NCBI GenBank assembly: GCA_964344495.1
Contig: CAYFNI010000002.1
Coordinates: forward strand, 1 to 49,899
From: UBA6136 sp964344495
GTDB taxonomy: Bacteria > Pseudomonadota > Gammaproteobacteria > Methylococcales > Methylococcaceae
Length of the DNA: 49,899 nt
Direction: 5' to 3'
Part shown: positions 35,466 through 44,037 of the stretch, piece after piece
Position numbering within the stretch: position 1 is the stretch's first letter
How the letters are laid out: the number at the start of each line of letters is the position of its first letter
Notes under the pieces: generated by a model
Told to the model about the DNA's origin: nothing
The model's database searches: none
The model's input: the letters and a program-made list of their open reading frames with translations, nothing else
Made by a program: the position numbers and the translations under genes

Positions 35466-36950
35466 ATGTGTGACTATCTGCTTGCCATCGACCAAGGCAC
35501 CACCAGTACCCGCTGTCTGCTCTTCGATCGCGACAGCCGGCAGATTGCATCCGCGCAGGCCGAACATCGGCAACACTGTCCCCGACCCGGCTGGGTCGAA
35601 CACGACGCGCTGGAAATCTGGCACACCACCCGGACGCTGATCCGTCAGGCGCTGAAGCAGGCCGGCTGCACCGCTCGCTCGATCGCCGGCATCGGCATCA
35701 CCAATCAGCGCGAAACGGTCGTCATCTGGGACAAGGCCAGCGGCCAGCCCATTCACCCTGCGCTCGTCTGGCAGGACACGCGGACTGACGCATTGTGCCG
35801 TCAACTGGCCGGGCCGGAAGGCCCCGACCGCTTCCGCGACCGCACCGGCCTGCCCATCGCGACCTATTTCTCCGGGCCAAAGTTGCAATGGCTGCTGGAT
35901 CAGGTTCCGGATGCCCGGGCACGAGCCGAGCGGGGGGAACTGCTGGCCGGGACCATCGATTCCTGGCTGATCTGGAACCTGACCGGCGGTGTGCATGTTA
36001 CCGACCCCAGCAACGCCTCGCGCACGTTGCTGATGAACCTGAGCACACTGGACTGGGACGCGACACTGCTAGAGGCGATGCAGATTCCGCGTGCGATTCT
36101 GCCGACCATCCGGCCATCCTCCGGGGTCTACGGCCAGGCCGTGGGCGATCTGGCCGGGGTCCCGGTGGCAGGGTGTCTGGGCGATCAGCAGGCGGCCCTG
36201 TTCGGCCAGACCTGTTTTGACATCGGCGAGGCCAAGAATACCTATGGCACCGGTTGTTTCATGCTGTTGAATACGGGCGAGTCCATCCTGACATCCCGCC
36301 ACGGGCTGCTGACCACGGTTGCCTATCAGCTCGAGAACCAGCCTCCGGTGTACGCAGTGGAAGGTTCAGTTGCCATTACTGGCGCGCTGGTGCAATGGCT
36401 GCGTGACAACCTCGGGCTGATCCGCTCCGCCGATGAGATCGAAGCGCTGGCCGGCTCGGTCGAGGACAACGGCGGGGTGTTCATCGTGCCGGCCTTTTCC
36501 GGTCTGTTCGCACCGCACTGGCGCGCTGATGCACGGGGGGTCATCACCGGTCTGACCCGCTTTGCCCACAAGGGTCATTTTGCCCGGGCGGCGCTGGAAG
36601 CCACCGCCTTTCAGACCCGCGAGATCCTGGATGCCATGCGGCTCGATACCGGCCATGCCCTGACCGAACTCAAGGTCGATGGGGGCATGGTTGCCAACGG
36701 TTTGCTGATGCAGTTTCAGGCCGATCTGATCGGGTGTCCGGTGATCTGTCCGGCGATAACAGAAACCACGGCACTGGGGGCGGCTTATGTCGCCGGTCTG
36801 GCGGTGGGATTCTGGGAAGATCAGGAGGCCCTGCGCGCGCTCTGGCGACGCGCGCATGTCTGGCAGCCGACCATGGATGAAACCCAACGCACGGCCCTGT
36901 TTGGACGCTGGAAAAAAGCCGTCAGCCGGAGCCTGGACTGGATCGACTGA
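35466..36950 (+). CDS. glpK: Glycerol kinase
   Basis: This 494-residue FGGY kinase phosphorylates glycerol to glycerol 3-phosphate. Characteristic segments: LAIDQGTTSTRCLLF, GITNQRETVVIWD, ALVWQDTRT, YFSGPKLQWLL, GDQQAALFGQ and the FGGY signatures. The usual partners glpF and glpD are not next to it. It is divergent from the barrel protein and convergent with the patatin gene. Confidence 0.95.
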   Translation: MCDYLLAIDQGTTSTRCLLFDRDSRQIASAQAEHRQHCPRPGWVEHDALEIWHTTRTLIRQALKQAGCTARSIAGIGITNQRETVVIWDKASGQPIHPALVWQDTRTDALCRQLAGPEGPDRFRDRTGLPIATYFSGPKLQWLLDQVPDARARAERGELLAGTIDSWLIWNLTGGVHVTDPSNASRTLLMNLSTLDWDATLLEAMQIPRAILPTIRPSSGVYGQAVGDLAGVPVAGCLGDQQAALFGQTCFDIGEAKNTYGTGCFMLLNTGESILTSRHGLLTTVAYQLENQPPVYAVEGSVAITGALVQWLRDNLGLIRSADEIEALAGSVEDNGGVFIVPAFSGLFAPHWRADARGVITGLTRFAHKGHFARAALEATAFQTREILDAMRLDTGHALTELKVDGGMVANGLLMQFQADLIGCPVICPAITETTALGAAYVAGLAVGFWEDQEALRALWRRAHVWQPTMDETQRTALFGRWKKAVSRSLDWID

Positions 36951-36956
36951 AAGCCG

Positions 36957-36975
36957 GCCGCCCGCGGAGGGCGGC
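36957..36975. terminator. Short GC-rich hairpin between convergent genes
   Basis: GCCGCCC (36957-36963) pairs with GGGCGGC (36969-36975) around a 5-base loop, without a T tract. It overlaps the patatin stop codon and follows glpK by a few bases. Confidence 0.4.
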
Positions 36976-38372
36976 TAGGACTTGGGTTTGGTTGAAGGGG
37001 CGGGAAACTGATAGCGCCCGGCGTTGTTCTCAAGGAACGCCCGATAGCCAGGGTCACGCCGCAGGATGGTCGCAGCCGCCTCGATCAGCATATCGACATC
37101 CTGATTCGACAACTCCAGCGAAGTCGGCAGGCTGTTGAGATAGCTTTTCATCGTCTTGGCCTGAACCGACTCGAACGACACCTCGGCCGTGTAGATCCGG
37201 GTCTGGACACCGTGTTCCTTGAGACGTGCCTCCAGTTCCCGGACCTTCTTTTCCAGCAAGAACTTGGTCTCGTTGTTGTAGAGTGCCATTTGAGCATCCG
37301 AAAAGGCATCCACCGTCTCGGGAATCGAGGGCTTGTCCGGCGACAAGTCGATCCCGCGTTCAGGTTTCACCTGGGCATTGACGGAAATGATCAGGACATC
37401 CTTGGGTTTATGCGCAAGACTGCGGATGAAGTCGCCGCTGCCCATGGTTTCGATGCGATCGGTGAGTGCCCGCAGGCCAAGGTTGTCGGTGATGCCACCG
37501 TCCACCAGATGCACGTAGGCATGCGCATCCCGATCAAGATAGGACTTGATCCGTTTCCGGATGTCCATGGCCCGCGGGTTGCTTTCATTCAGCCGGTTGA
37601 AATACGTAATCAGATTGGACTGGCTGGGGTCGCATTCGCCGGCATAGTTCTTTAACACGACTGTCGGAAACGCCACCGGCACTGCCGATGAGGCCGTCAC
37701 GGCCCGCGCCACCTTGAAGGGACCGAGATCCGAACACAACAGGTCGAAATATCCCTGAATGAAGGAGAAACGGTTGCCGATTCCAAGATCCGTCGCATTG
37801 ATTTCGATGAACGGTCCGTTGGCATGCTGCAGATCCTCAAAGGTCTTGCCCTCAAAAATCTGTTTATCGTAGAAGTCTACCGCCATTTCGGTGCGGTCGA
37901 ATCCGCTGAAGACACTGTTCCACCAATACGATGGGCTGAACAGTTTGAGGATCAGCGATCCCTGAATGCTCTGCCGCAGAAAGACCTTTTCGTAGTCGGT
38001 AAACGTTTTTTCGCCAAACAGTCCGAAGTAGGCCGCCGTGAAGCTGCCACCCGACACCGCGCTGATGCTGTCGACTTCATCGAGCAGCCGCACCCGCTGA
38101 CCGGCGGCGTCCAGCTGGGTGTCCCGCAACTCCTTCAGGACGCCATACGAGAGTGCCGCCGCCCGCGTGCCGCCCCCCGAGAAAGCCAGAAAGACCAGAT
38201 GATCGCCAAATTTGCCCAGGTGTGCGTTCACCAGACGGTAGCCGCGGTCATTTTCGATCCGCGTCATGGGCTGATTGGTCGGGCGGTAGATGGCACACCC
38301 CTGCACCAGCGAAAAACACAACAGCCAGACCGTCATGCGAACGAACGCGGAAGACGCCAGTGGAAAATTCAT
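36975..38372 (-). CDS. Patatin-like phospholipase lipoprotein
   Basis: This 465-residue protein has a lipobox LVQGC with Cys26 as the lipidation site. The oxyanion loop FSGGGTRA lies at about residues 64-71. The nucleophile region SISAVSGGSF has Ser107, where the usual G-x-S-x-G reads A-V-S-G-G. The catalytic Asp is in LVDGGITDN. It is probably a membrane-anchored lipid acyl hydrolase. The start at 38372 has AGGA five bases upstream, while 38393 and 38336 are alternatives. No partner gene is evident. Confidence 0.87.
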   Translation of the reverse strand: MNFPLASSAFVRMTVWLLCFSLVQGCAIYRPTNQPMTRIENDRGYRLVNAHLGKFGDHLVFLAFSGGGTRAAALSYGVLKELRDTQLDAAGQRVRLLDEVDSISAVSGGSFTAAYFGLFGEKTFTDYEKVFLRQSIQGSLILKLFSPSYWWNSVFSGFDRTEMAVDFYDKQIFEGKTFEDLQHANGPFIEINATDLGIGNRFSFIQGYFDLLCSDLGPFKVARAVTASSAVPVAFPTVVLKNYAGECDPSQSNLITYFNRLNESNPRAMDIRKRIKSYLDRDAHAYVHLVDGGITDNLGLRALTDRIETMGSGDFIRSLAHKPKDVLIISVNAQVKPERGIDLSPDKPSIPETVDAFSDAQMALYNNETKFLLEKKVRELEARLKEHGVQTRIYTAEVSFESVQAKTMKSYLNSLPTSLELSNQDVDMLIEAAATILRRDPGYRAFLENNAGRYQFPAPSTKPKS

Positions 38373-38414
38373 GATCCTGCCACTCAATGTCACGAAGCGG
38401 GTGAATCGATGTCC

Positions 38415-38858
38415 TCAGGGGGACTCCGGCAACCTGACCGCCAACACATCACAGGTCGCATGATTGACCACGCCGGCCGCGGTAGACCCCAGCAAGCGCC
38501 CCAACCCATGCCGGCCATGACTGCCCATGACGATCAGATCCGCCCCGACGGACTCGGCCACGCGGATGATTTCCAGCTTGGGACTGCCAACCTCGACCCG
38601 ACAATTCGCCGGCTTGATCCGGTTTTGTTCAGCCAGCTCAGCCAGTCGTTTTTCCGCCGAGGCTACCAACTGGTCCGTCAGATCCACCTCGAAAGATGAC
38701 ACGCTGCCAAAGGTGGTGTCGACCGGCGGCAAGTAGTCAACCACATGGATCAGCCAGGGCTCGGCGCTGTATTGACGGGCGAGCTCCATGCCCTTGGCCA
38801 GAGCCCGCTCGGCGCTGGCAGAAAAATCATACGCAATCAGAATAGTGCGGTAGTTCAT
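38415..38858 (-). CDS. Universal stress protein, UspA family
   Basis: This 147-residue single-domain USP starts ILIAYDFSASAERAL and has the nucleotide-binding GSHGRHGLGRLLGS motif near the C-terminus, close to the ATP-binding G-x2-G-x9-G-S/T consensus. AGGAGG precedes ATG 38858. An in-frame GTG at 38867 is too close to that site. The role is general stress resistance, not further defined. Confidence 0.92.
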   Translation of the reverse strand: MNYRTILIAYDFSASAERALAKGMELARQYSAEPWLIHVVDYLPPVDTTFGSVSSFEVDLTDQLVASAEKRLAELAEQNRIKPANCRVEVGSPKLEIIRVAESVGADLIVMGSHGRHGLGRLLGSTAAGVVNHATCDVLAVRLPESP

Positions 38859-38871
38859 GACAGGCACCTCC

Positions 38872-39369
38872 TCATGACATGTCCGGGAACAGCGCCATCA
38901 TAGTCCGGATGCTCAACAGCATGTAAGCCAGTGCTAATGCCAATCCGCCGGCAAACGGCCAACCCAGGGCACGCCGGAGAATGTGACCGATGACCCCGAT
39001 TTCCCAGATCATCAGGCCGAGCCAGACGGCGCCCGCCCATGGTCCGCTCAGCAGCGGCGTCAGCAGGGTTAAGACCAGCGCCACGCCGGTGAACAGGCCA
39101 TCGCACGCGAGCGCCGCGGTCAGCGTCTGAACGGTGCGTTCCACCTTGCCGACCAGCCAGAGCAGCATGCACAGGTAAACCGCCAGAAGCGACACGGCCA
39201 CCAGCGCCTGCAGCGCACCCTGCTGCAGATCCGTTTCGATCCAGCCGAGGATCAGGGATGTGAGCAGGTTGAGCAGCAGCGTCAGCACCAGCAAAAAACC
39301 CGAGCGCGGCACGGATTCAGGTCCCCGTCGAAAAAAGCAGATGTCAAGGAAGAGCTTGATCAGAGGCAT
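38872..39369 (-). CDS. Integral membrane protein, YIP1-like
   Basis: This 165-residue protein has five hydrophobic segments, and its N-terminus MPLIKLFLDICFFRRGPESVP is like YIP1-domain proteins, whose function in bacteria is unknown. ATG 39369 is chosen because upstream codons lie inside the ABC-F gene and look like a shadow frame. It is 13 bases from the universal stress gene, so the two probably share a transcript. Confidence 0.8.
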   Translation of the reverse strand: MPLIKLFLDICFFRRGPESVPRSGFLLVLTLLLNLLTSLILGWIETDLQQGALQALVAVSLLAVYLCMLLWLVGKVERTVQTLTAALACDGLFTGVALVLTLLTPLLSGPWAGAVWLGLMIWEIGVIGHILRRALGWPFAGGLALALAYMLLSIRTMMALFPDMS

Positions 39370-39391
39370 TGCATGACTCCGGTGTGCGGGT

Positions 39392-41255
39392 TTAGTCCAT
39401 GTCCGCGGCGGCGGCTTCCAAAGCTTCTGAGGCCTCCAGCCAACGGTGTTCCGCGTCGCCAATGACCTGATCCAGACGCACCCGCTCAGCCAATAATCCC
39501 CGCAGCCGCTCCTTGGCCGATTCCTCATACAGGGCGGCATCAGCCAACTGGGTTTCCAGGATCTGGCGGGCGGCATGGGCCTGATTCAAGCGCTGCTCGG
39601 CCTTGTCGACCGCCGTCATCAACGGTTTGAGCTGCTTTCTGCGTTCGGCCTCGTGGCGACGCTGCTGCTTGCGTCCCGCCTCAGCGACCGCAGCGGGTGC
39701 CACCGGCTCGTTGCGGGCTTGTCGGTGCTCGCTCAGCCAGCGGCGGTAGTCGTCCAGATCGCCATCGAACTGATCCGCCTTGCCATCCGCCACCAGCCAG
39801 AGTTCATCGGCCACCGTGCGCAGCAGGTAGCGGTCATGGGATACCACAACCAACGCGCCTTCGTAATCCTGCAGAGCCAGACTGAGCGCATCGCGCGTCT
39901 GCAAATCGAGATGGTTGGTCGGCTCGTCGAGCAGCAGCAGATTAGGCTTCTGGTAGATGAGCATGGCAAGCACCAGACGGGATTTTTCACCGCCGGAGAA
40001 CGGGGCAATTGGCTCCAGCGCCTGATCGCCCCGAAAACCGAAGCCACCCAGATAGCCCCGCAGTTCCTTTTCGGTCGCCCTGGCGTCCAGCCGTTGCAGG
40101 TGGCGCAACGGACTTTCCTCGGGGTTAAGCTGTTCCAGCTGGTGCTGGGCAAAATAGCCGATTCGCAAATCCTGCGCCGCAATCCGCTCGCCCGCCAGTG
40201 GCGGCAGCACGCCGCACAGCAGCTTGACCAAGGTTGACTTGCCGGCGCCGTTCGGCCCCAGCAAACCGATACGGTCGCCGGGGTTGATGGTCAGTTCGAC
40301 CTCGCTGACGATACGGGTCGGTCCGCCATAACCCGCCGCAGCCTTGGACAGCTTGAGCAGCGGAGCGGGCATCTTGTCCGGACGGCTGAAACTGAATTCC
40401 AGCAGCGAATCCGCCTGCGCCTGGGCGATCAGCGTCATGCGATCCAGCGCCTTGATGCGACTTTGCACTTGCCGGGCCTTGGTCGCCTGGGCACGAAAGC
40501 GGTCGACAAACCCCTGAATTCGGGACAGTTCCCGCTGCTGGCGCTGATAGGCCGACTGCTGTTGGGACAGCAGGGCTGCGCGACGGGTTTCGAAATCGGA
40601 GTAGTTGCCAGTATTCAGGGAGACCTTGCCCTGTNNNNNNNNNNTGGGAGACCAGCAACAGGGTACCCGGATAGCTGGACAGCCAGTCCTGAAGCCAGAT
40701 GACGGCATCCAGATCGAGATGGTTGGTGGGTTCGTCCAGCAGCAGGACATCCGAGCGGCACATCAGGGCCTGCGCCACGTTGAGCCGGACCCGCCAGCCG
40801 CCGGAAAACTCCCGCACCGCGCGCTCATGCTGGGCAGCTGCAAAGCCGAGCCCATTCAGTAGCCGAGCGGCGCGGGCATGCGCTTCATAACCGCCGATCT
40901 GTTCATAGCGGAGCAAGACCTCGGCCAGAGCGAGTCCATCGTCGGCCTGTTCGGCGGCCAGAGTGGCCGCCTGCAGCGCGCGCAATTCACGATCACCGTC
41001 CAGAACATAGTCCAGCGCCGAGCATTCGACCGCCGGCGTTTCCTGAGCCACGTGGGCAATTTCAAGTCCCGGCGGCACCGTCATGTCGCCGACATCGGGC
41101 TGCAGTCGCCCCAGAATCAATTCAAAAAAACTGGATTTGCCGGCGCCATTCGCACCCGTGATACCCACCCGGTCACCCCGGTTCAGGGTAAAGCTGGCCT
41201 CTTCGAACAGGACCCGGCTACCGCGCCGCAGCGTGACGGATTGGGCGTTGATCAT
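39392..41255 (-). CDS. yheS: ABC-F ATPase (YheS-type), split by assembly gap
   Basis: This protein of about 630 residues belongs to the ABC-F family, ribosome-associated twin ATPases without membrane parts. The first domain has Walker A GITGANGAGKSS, signature REFSGGWRVRL and Walker B DVLLLDEPTNHLDL. The second has GLLGPNGAGKST, PFSGGEKSRL and NLLLLDEPTNHLDL. The similarity to Escherichia coli YheS runs through both halves. The ten Ns at 40635-40644 fall after LLLVS. About 17 residues of the conserved HDRDFL segment are missing, and the halves do not share a frame at the nominal gap length. I treat them as one gene. Confidence 0.93.
40635..40644. other. Assembly gap (10 N) inside ABC-F gene
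   Basis: The frame before and after the gap differs by one base and conserved residues are lost, so the ten Ns are a placeholder for roughly 50 bases. Confidence 0.95.
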
Positions 41256-41301
41256 GCGGGGTCAAGAAGTGTCCCGTGGGCGTTGAGGGCCATGCGTCGG
41301 C

Positions 41302-41823
41302 TCAGGAGTCCTTTTCAATATGCTGTTCAGCCTCTTTAAAGAACTCGAGGAGATCGCCCTTCTTGACGCCGCGGCGCGGGATAATCAGGGCCGAATCCAG
41401 TGATACGAAGATGAAGGCATAATTTTTCGCCGCTTCAATCCGCAGCACGTCGCTCCATAGAATGCGGGATTCGCCGGATTGGCTGATCTCGATGAGTTCC
41501 TTCGGTTCGATGCGCAAGGTGTAGTCGCCCAACACGCGCTGTTTGTCTTCCTCGGAATACATGCGGGCGATTTTGCGACGTGTGTTCCAGCGCAGGAAAA
41601 ACGGGGCTCCTACCCCCCAACTGACAGCTGTCAGGGCAATCCAGCCCGCGGTCAGGCTATCCTGGTAATAGAACCAGACAAACATGGCAATCAGGATCAT
41701 GAAACCGGGAATCGTCGCCTGATGTCGACGCAAGGGTTTTTGCAGGGCTTCGGCCTTATTCAACTGATGATCATTGAAGGCAAGCAGATCGCGCTCGCGC
41801 AATTCGTACTGAATTTCGGTCAT
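41302..41823 (-). CDS. YcxB-like membrane protein
   Basis: This 173-residue protein has two membrane helices at about residues 38-75. A C-terminal YcxB-like domain follows (LRIEPKELIEISQSGESRILWSDV and FIFVSLDSALIIPRR), which resembles PH-like folds. The function is unknown. It lies alone after the ABC-F gene. Confidence 0.85.
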   Translation of the reverse strand: MTEIQYELRERDLLAFNDHQLNKAEALQKPLRRHQATIPGFMILIAMFVWFYYQDSLTAGWIALTAVSWGVGAPFFLRWNTRRKIARMYSEEDKQRVLGDYTLRIEPKELIEISQSGESRILWSDVLRIEAAKNYAFIFVSLDSALIIPRRGVKKGDLLEFFKEAEQHIEKDS

Positions 41824-41969
41824 TACAACACCCCGGTCAATGGTTAATAGAACGAGCCTGGCCCGTTCCGAAAAACGCGCTAGTATACGCCCATCCCTAT
41901 CGGATTACTTTCCGAGCAGCCCGCCGCTGGCGGGTATACCACAGCGTCCAAATCCCTGGAGACCACCCC

Positions 41970-42437
41970 ATGCAAGGCCATCCCGAAGTGATCGCGCAAC
42001 TCAATCATCTGCTGGCGAACGAACTGACCGCTATCGACCAGTATTTCCTGCACGGCCGTCTCTGCCACGAGTGGGGCTTCTCCAAACTGCACATGCACCT
42101 GGAGCATGAGATGCAGGAGGAACAGGCGCATGCCCAGCGGCTGATCAACCGGCTGCTGTTACTCGACACCGTTCCCTCTCTGAGTCATCGCCATCCTTTG
42201 AACATCGGTCAGCGGGTGCCCGACATCCTGGAGAACGATCTGGGTCTCGAATACCGTGTGATCGCCGATCTCAGAGAAGCCATTGCGGTCTGCGAGCGGG
42301 CCGGCGATTTTGTCAGCCGTGATCTATTACTGGATCTGCTCAAGGATACGGAAGAGGATCATACGCGCTGGTTGGAAACCCAACTGCAAGTGATCAAAAG
42401 AGTGGGACTCGAAAATTACTTGCAGAGCCAGATCTGA
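41970..42437 (+). CDS. bfr: Bacterioferritin, alpha-type (no heme Met)
   Basis: This 155-residue ferritin-fold subunit stores iron in a 24-mer. Ferroxidase ligands Glu18, Glu51, His54, Glu94 and the E-x2-H pair near 128-131 are present, but residue 52, the heme-ligand Met, is Gln. This matches the alpha-type subunits of paired Bfr systems in Pseudomonas and Neisseria. One extra residue lies before the final E-x2-H motif. The partner with Met52 is at 42801-43265 and the ferredoxin bfd lies between them. Confidence 0.93.
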   Translation: MQGHPEVIAQLNHLLANELTAIDQYFLHGRLCHEWGFSKLHMHLEHEMQEEQAHAQRLINRLLLLDTVPSLSHRHPLNIGQRVPDILENDLGLEYRVIADLREAIAVCERAGDFVSRDLLLDLLKDTEEDHTRWLETQLQVIKRVGLENYLQSQI

Positions 42438-42455
42438 TCACGGGACAAGCCTTGA

Positions 42456-42469
42456 TTATCAGTTGATAA
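42456..42469 (+). promoter_or_regulatory. Fur-box-like palindrome upstream of bfd
   Basis: TTATCA-GT-TGATAA is a perfect inverted repeat 53 bases before the bfd ATG, within a longer AT-rich stretch that resembles the Fur consensus GATAAT repeats. Fur repression of bfd under iron sufficiency is known in other bacteria, so the position makes sense. Confidence 0.5.
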
Positions 42470-42521
42470 CTGTTCTTGTTTGTTTTAGGATGTCATCCAC
42501 GCAACCTTGGACGACACTCTC

Positions 42522-42728
42522 ATGTACATCTGCATTTGCAAAGGCGTGACGGACAGCCAGATTCGGACCTGCGTTCGCGACAAAGGGATCCGCAATCTGC
42601 GCGGTCTGCGACAGGAACTCGGTGCCTGCGATCAATGCGGCAAGTGCGCGCCCGAAGCACGCCAGCTGATCACGGACAGTCTGGTTGACTCAGCCACACG
42701 CACCCAGCATCTGCGTCCCGCTGCCTGA
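42522..42728 (+). CDS. bfd: Bacterioferritin-associated ferredoxin
   Basis: This 68-residue [2Fe-2S] protein reduces the Fe(III) core of bacterioferritin and releases iron. The Bfd fold is shown by MYICICKGVTDSQI (C-x-C) and ACDQCGKCAPEA (C-x2-C pair). The start is ATG 42522, and a TTG at 42507 is less likely. It is located between two bacterioferritin genes. Confidence 0.94.
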   Translation: MYICICKGVTDSQIRTCVRDKGIRNLRGLRQELGACDQCGKCAPEARQLITDSLVDSATRTQHLRPAA

Positions 42729-42736
42729 CGGGGACG

Positions 42737-42769
42737 AAAAAAGGACCCAGCGGGCCCCTTTTCTTTTTC
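42737..42769 (+). terminator. Probable terminator after bfd
   Basis: AAAAAAGGACCC and GGGCCCCTTTTCTTTTT can pair with one mismatch and a short AGC loop, followed by a T-rich tail. It ends the bfr-bfd transcript and may serve the convergent bacterioferritin gene too. Confidence 0.6.
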
Positions 42770-42800
42770 TTGGACGCGTGCGCAGCAACGCCCCGGCGTC

Positions 42801-43265
42801 TCAGATCATGGATTGCTGGTAATTCTGCTCACCGACGCGATCCATCAGTTCCAGCTGCGTCTCCAGCCAGTCGATATGCTCCTCCTCGCTTTCCAGAATG
42901 GTCTGGAACAGATCGCGGCTGACGAAGTCCCCCACCTGCTCGCACACCGAAATGGCCTCCTTGAGGTCCGGCACGGCCTCGAGTTCCAGCCTGAGGTCGC
43001 ATTCCAGAATCTCGCGCGTGTGCTCACCGATCTTGAGCTTTCCCAGATCCTGCAAGTTGGGCAACCCTTCCAGAAAAAGAATGCGCTCGATGAGGCGATC
43101 GGCGTGTTTCATCTCATCAATCGACTCGTGGTACTCCTTCTCGTTCAACTGGCTGAGCCCCCAGTTCTTGAACATGCGAGCATGCAGAAAATACTGGTTG
43201 ATAGCGGTCAGTTCGTTCGCCAGCACTTTATTGAGATGCTGGATGACTTTTTTGTCGCCTTTCAT
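42801..43265 (-). CDS. bfr: Bacterioferritin, beta-type (heme-binding)
   Basis: This 154-residue subunit has both the heme ligand Met52 (SIDEMKHAD) and a full ferroxidase set (Glu18, Glu51, His54, Glu94, Glu127, His130). The sequence is closer to Escherichia coli Bfr than the neighbour at 41970. It is convergent with bfd. A mixed alpha/beta 24-mer is likely by analogy with paired systems. Confidence 0.94.
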   Translation of the reverse strand: MKGDKKVIQHLNKVLANELTAINQYFLHARMFKNWGLSQLNEKEYHESIDEMKHADRLIERILFLEGLPNLQDLGKLKIGEHTREILECDLRLELEAVPDLKEAISVCEQVGDFVSRDLFQTILESEEEHIDWLETQLELMDRVGEQNYQQSMI

Positions 43266-43449
43266 GATGCGGTCTCCGGTAGGAATGTGTGGCCGAGACT
43301 ATGGAATAATCGGAACAGACTAGCGCCGCAGCGGACTGACGGCAACGGCTAAAATGGAGACAGATTAAGGCAGGACCGATGCGGGCGTCATTCGCAACAG
43401 CCCGCACCCAGTGCACGTCTGCCAATAACCCCACGAATGGAATCCCCTC

Positions 43450-44025
43450 ATGACGATCATTTACCTGCACGGTTTTCGATCATCGCCCGCATCCGAAAAG
43501 GTCGGGCAGCTAAAACAGTACCTGAAGGAACGCGGGCTAGAGCACAGCCTCTGGTGTCAGCAACTCCCCGTGAGTCCCCGAGATGCCATTGCCCAGGTGG
43601 AAGCTGTCATCGACACCGCGAAGACCCCGCCGGTTCTCATCGGCAGCTCGCTCGGCGGCTATTACGCCACTTACCTGGCTGAAAAACATGATCTCAGGGC
43701 CATTCTGATTAACCCGGCGACACAGGCCGACATCACCCTGGCGCCGTGGGTGGGACCCCACACCAACCTCTATACCGGAGAAGCGTTCGACTGGACGCAG
43801 GCGCACATTGATCAGCTCAGACAACTCCGGGTGCCCGTGCTGACCAAACCCGAACGCTTCTGGCTGATCGTTGAAACCGGCGACGAACTGCTCGATTACC
43901 GCGATGCTGTCAACCGCTATGCGGGGGCACGCCAGACTATCGTTGAAGGCGGCGACCACAGTTTGCGCTGTTTTCCGGATCTCCTCGCAGCGATTGTGGA
44001 CTTCGCCGATAGCCAGAAGGCCTAG
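43450..44025 (+). CDS. YqiA/YcfP family alpha/beta hydrolase
   Basis: This 191-residue esterase-like protein starts TIIYLHGFRSSPAS, has the nucleophile elbow LIGSSLGGYYA (G-x-S-x-G) and the catalytic His in GGDHSL. The family is linked to acyl-ester hydrolysis, but the substrate is unknown. It ends 13 bases before the convergent Rieske gene's stop. Confidence 0.9.
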   Translation: MTIIYLHGFRSSPASEKVGQLKQYLKERGLEHSLWCQQLPVSPRDAIAQVEAVIDTAKTPPVLIGSSLGGYYATYLAEKHDLRAILINPATQADITLAPWVGPHTNLYTGEAFDWTQAHIDQLRQLRVPVLTKPERFWLIVETGDELLDYRDAVNRYAGARQTIVEGGDHSLRCFPDLLAAIVDFADSQKA

Positions 44026-44037
44026 CCAGACCGCCGG

